DNA from: G020354785 sp964534745 | Lineage (GTDB): Bacteria; Bacteroidota; Bacteroidia; Bacteroidales; UBA10428 | Reading direction: 5' to 3' | DNA length: 64,000 bases | Assembly: GCA_964534745.1 (NCBI GenBank) | Contig: CAZHQW010000005.1 | Coordinates: 22,900-86,899, forward strand | Shown here: positions 63,801 through 64,000 of the stretch, in pieces | Layout of the letters: each line of letters starts with the position of its first letter | Position numbering within the stretch: the first letter of the stretch is position 1 | Notes under the pieces: generated by a model | What the model saw: the letters and a program-made list of their open reading frames with translations, nothing else | Databases searched by the model: none | Told to the model about the DNA's origin: nothing | Made by a program: the position numbers and the translations under genes

Positions 63801-64000
63801 CAATAAGAATTCTGCCGTCATTATTCAGAGCCAGCGAAAAAATACTATTACTGGTTATAGAATTATTATCCGGTCTTTTATAATAACTGGTAATAGTGCC
63901 GGTATTTGCATTTATTACATCCAGCCCTTTTGAAACATAGCCTACCCAGATATTATTGTTATTATCAATCATCAGGCTGTAAATAGAGTTGTCCTTAAGC
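60853..64000 (-). CDS. Hybrid two-component histidine kinase with Reg_prop sensor (5' end outside window)
   Basis: The frame stays open to the right edge (LKDNSIYSL precedes the first ATG at 63972), so the start is missing. Visible order: Reg_prop beta-propeller repeats (IWVGTLAGAYLFDRQ, LWIGTDEDGLCLYDRS), a Y_Y_Y domain (about 510-575), a membrane segment (about 580-600), a coiled coil, HisKA with FLANMSHEIRTPMNAIVGF, HATPase with VSDTGIGIASSDF and GAGIGLSLSSKLIELMGG, and a receiver with CLILMDIKMPVMNG. No AraC-type HTH follows the receiver, unlike classical polysaccharide HTCS regulators, so output must pass to another protein. Confidence 0.92.
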   Translation of the reverse strand, partial: LKDNSIYSLMIDNNNNIWVGYVSKGLDVINANTGTITSYYKRPDNNSITSNSIFSLALNNDGRILIGTNGDGLNIFDPGTGLFSCYRTSESEGSLLSSAIQTIFVGTDGMIWLGCRAGGISIYDNRFYKFTHYRHEKHNINSLSGNSVTCFSQDLNGNIWIATDGGGISFFDPSERRFVIYRSDSRNHSTLTNDKVLAIEIDNRGGLWAGMWQGGLNYFQIDGDKLTLKKKYSNINESVPISHSVFNIYCDRNDQLWVGTLAGAYLFDRQKDTFKPVILEDLTGRTAYYIIRDILLDSNNDLWFATQLNGLIKINLKTGEKEIMEGNPDDNTGMISNSINVIYEDTKKRLWIGTDEDGLCLYDRSKDTFIYYTTEQGLPCNAIVGILEDDHGNLWISSNDGLAKASIDTVNDSLQLKFRKYGVQDGLQSKVFNRWAFFKSNTGEMYFGGINGFNVFHPDSIKDNSAVPPVEITDFLIFNKPVAIGTKDSPLKKHISQTDTLVLNYDQSLFTFRFVALNYIYGENSQYAYMMEGFDKDWNYIGTERRATYTNLDPGEYVFRAKASNNDGVWNETGTSIHIVILPPWWKTPLFRISLVVFLLAGSVAFYRLRLNKLKKEQQELESKIKERTMELSEANALLEERKEEITLQNEELSRHRNHLEQLVKERTTELQAAKVKAEESDRLKSAFLANMSHEIRTPMNAIVGFSTLISEEDITTGERKEYSDIIKDNSDTLLVLINDIIEISLIEANQLRINKSNFNASAILLQLKNYFSLKNNRDIDFNYVNKKDDLKLILNNDPTRFRQVFSNLLNNAFKYTESGNIWFGYEIQDDQVQFFVSDTGIGIASSDFKNIFNYFHKLEKEDSKLYPGAGIGLSLSSKLIELMGGKIWLESEEGEGSTFYFTLPYSPDNVGVSPKGKRETRSMYKLEKMKIVVAEDEPNNYKLIEKILQPTGAEIIWARNGKEAVDFVSKHPRIRNCLILMDIKMPVMNGIEANEEIKKINRHIPIIAVTAYAYAQDKTEIMQHDFKDYIVKPLKPQRLIESIKKFI

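Noticed and set aside
1..64000. Frequent CGGACTG / CAGTCCG words
   Set aside because: They mostly follow coding sense as the codon pair GGA-CTG (Gly-Leu); codon context explains them better than a recombination or uptake signal.

Overview
The window looks like a piece of a draft Bacteroidota chromosome, most likely order Bacteroidales or a close relative (inference). The DNA is AT-rich. Several intergenic regions carry the Bacteroidota promoter form TTTG-N19-TAnnTTTG. Family markers include fused SecDF, GWxTD and GSCFA proteins, type IX secretion C-terminal sorting domains, a TonB-dependent receptor and a two-component hybrid with a Reg_prop sensor. Three runs of exactly 100 N (45560-45659, 57920-58019, 59374-59473) are scaffold gaps, so this is a draft or metagenome assembly. 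No rRNA, tRNA, CRISPR array, insertion sequence or phage module was seen.

Left part (1-17.5 kb): a partial arginine deiminase, sucC, a SpoU-type RNA methylase, a TPR lipoprotein, and a minus-strand group of SPOR-like protein, ClpS, NfeD and FloA. An FKBP isomerase follows. Next is an ECF sigma factor with a putative membrane partner, divergent from a DUF6249-like membrane protein and a lipoprotein with two GH2-type beta-sandwich domains. Matching ECF-type promoters face both ways from one inverted repeat. After that comes a nitrogen block: P-II protein and AmtB, then AsnA with a second, archaeal-type asparagine-synthetase-like paralogue of AsnRS, divergent from an Lrp/AsnC regulator. RlmB and a GWxTD lipoprotein close this part.

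Middle part (17.5-41 kb), mostly housekeeping: RlmD (no normal start codon visible); a small operon of unknown function (membrane protein, retropepsin-like protease, transglutaminase-like TPR protein); a MORN-repeat lipoprotein; SecDF, TatA, a Ca2+/Na+ antiporter, LolD, a TIGR02757 protein, a sodium:solute symporter and MutS. Then come a lone radical SAM gene coupled to an AGCS symporter, and a SiaC-like phosphoprotein behind a TPR/PP2C/receiver phosphatase with two CRP/FNR-like palindromes upstream. A GSCFA protein and an alpha/beta hydrolase that has lost its serine end the part.

Right part (41-64 kb), glycan processing: YjbQ, GH31 and GH105 on plus. A minus-strand series runs isochorismatase-like, methyltransferase, GT39-type, GH2, cation/proton antiporter, GH13 with T9SS tail. 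Then come GH26 (plus), a truncated serine hydrolase, a TonB receptor broken by gaps, an MscS channel and a hybrid histidine kinase running off the right edge. No SusD-like gene is visible, so this is not a classical SusCD locus as assembled.

The strongest candidates for new biology are the double asparagine-synthetase locus, the mirror-image ECF promoter pair, the SiaC/phosphatase module with tandem palindromes, and the tandem T9SS sorting domains separated by an in-frame stop.
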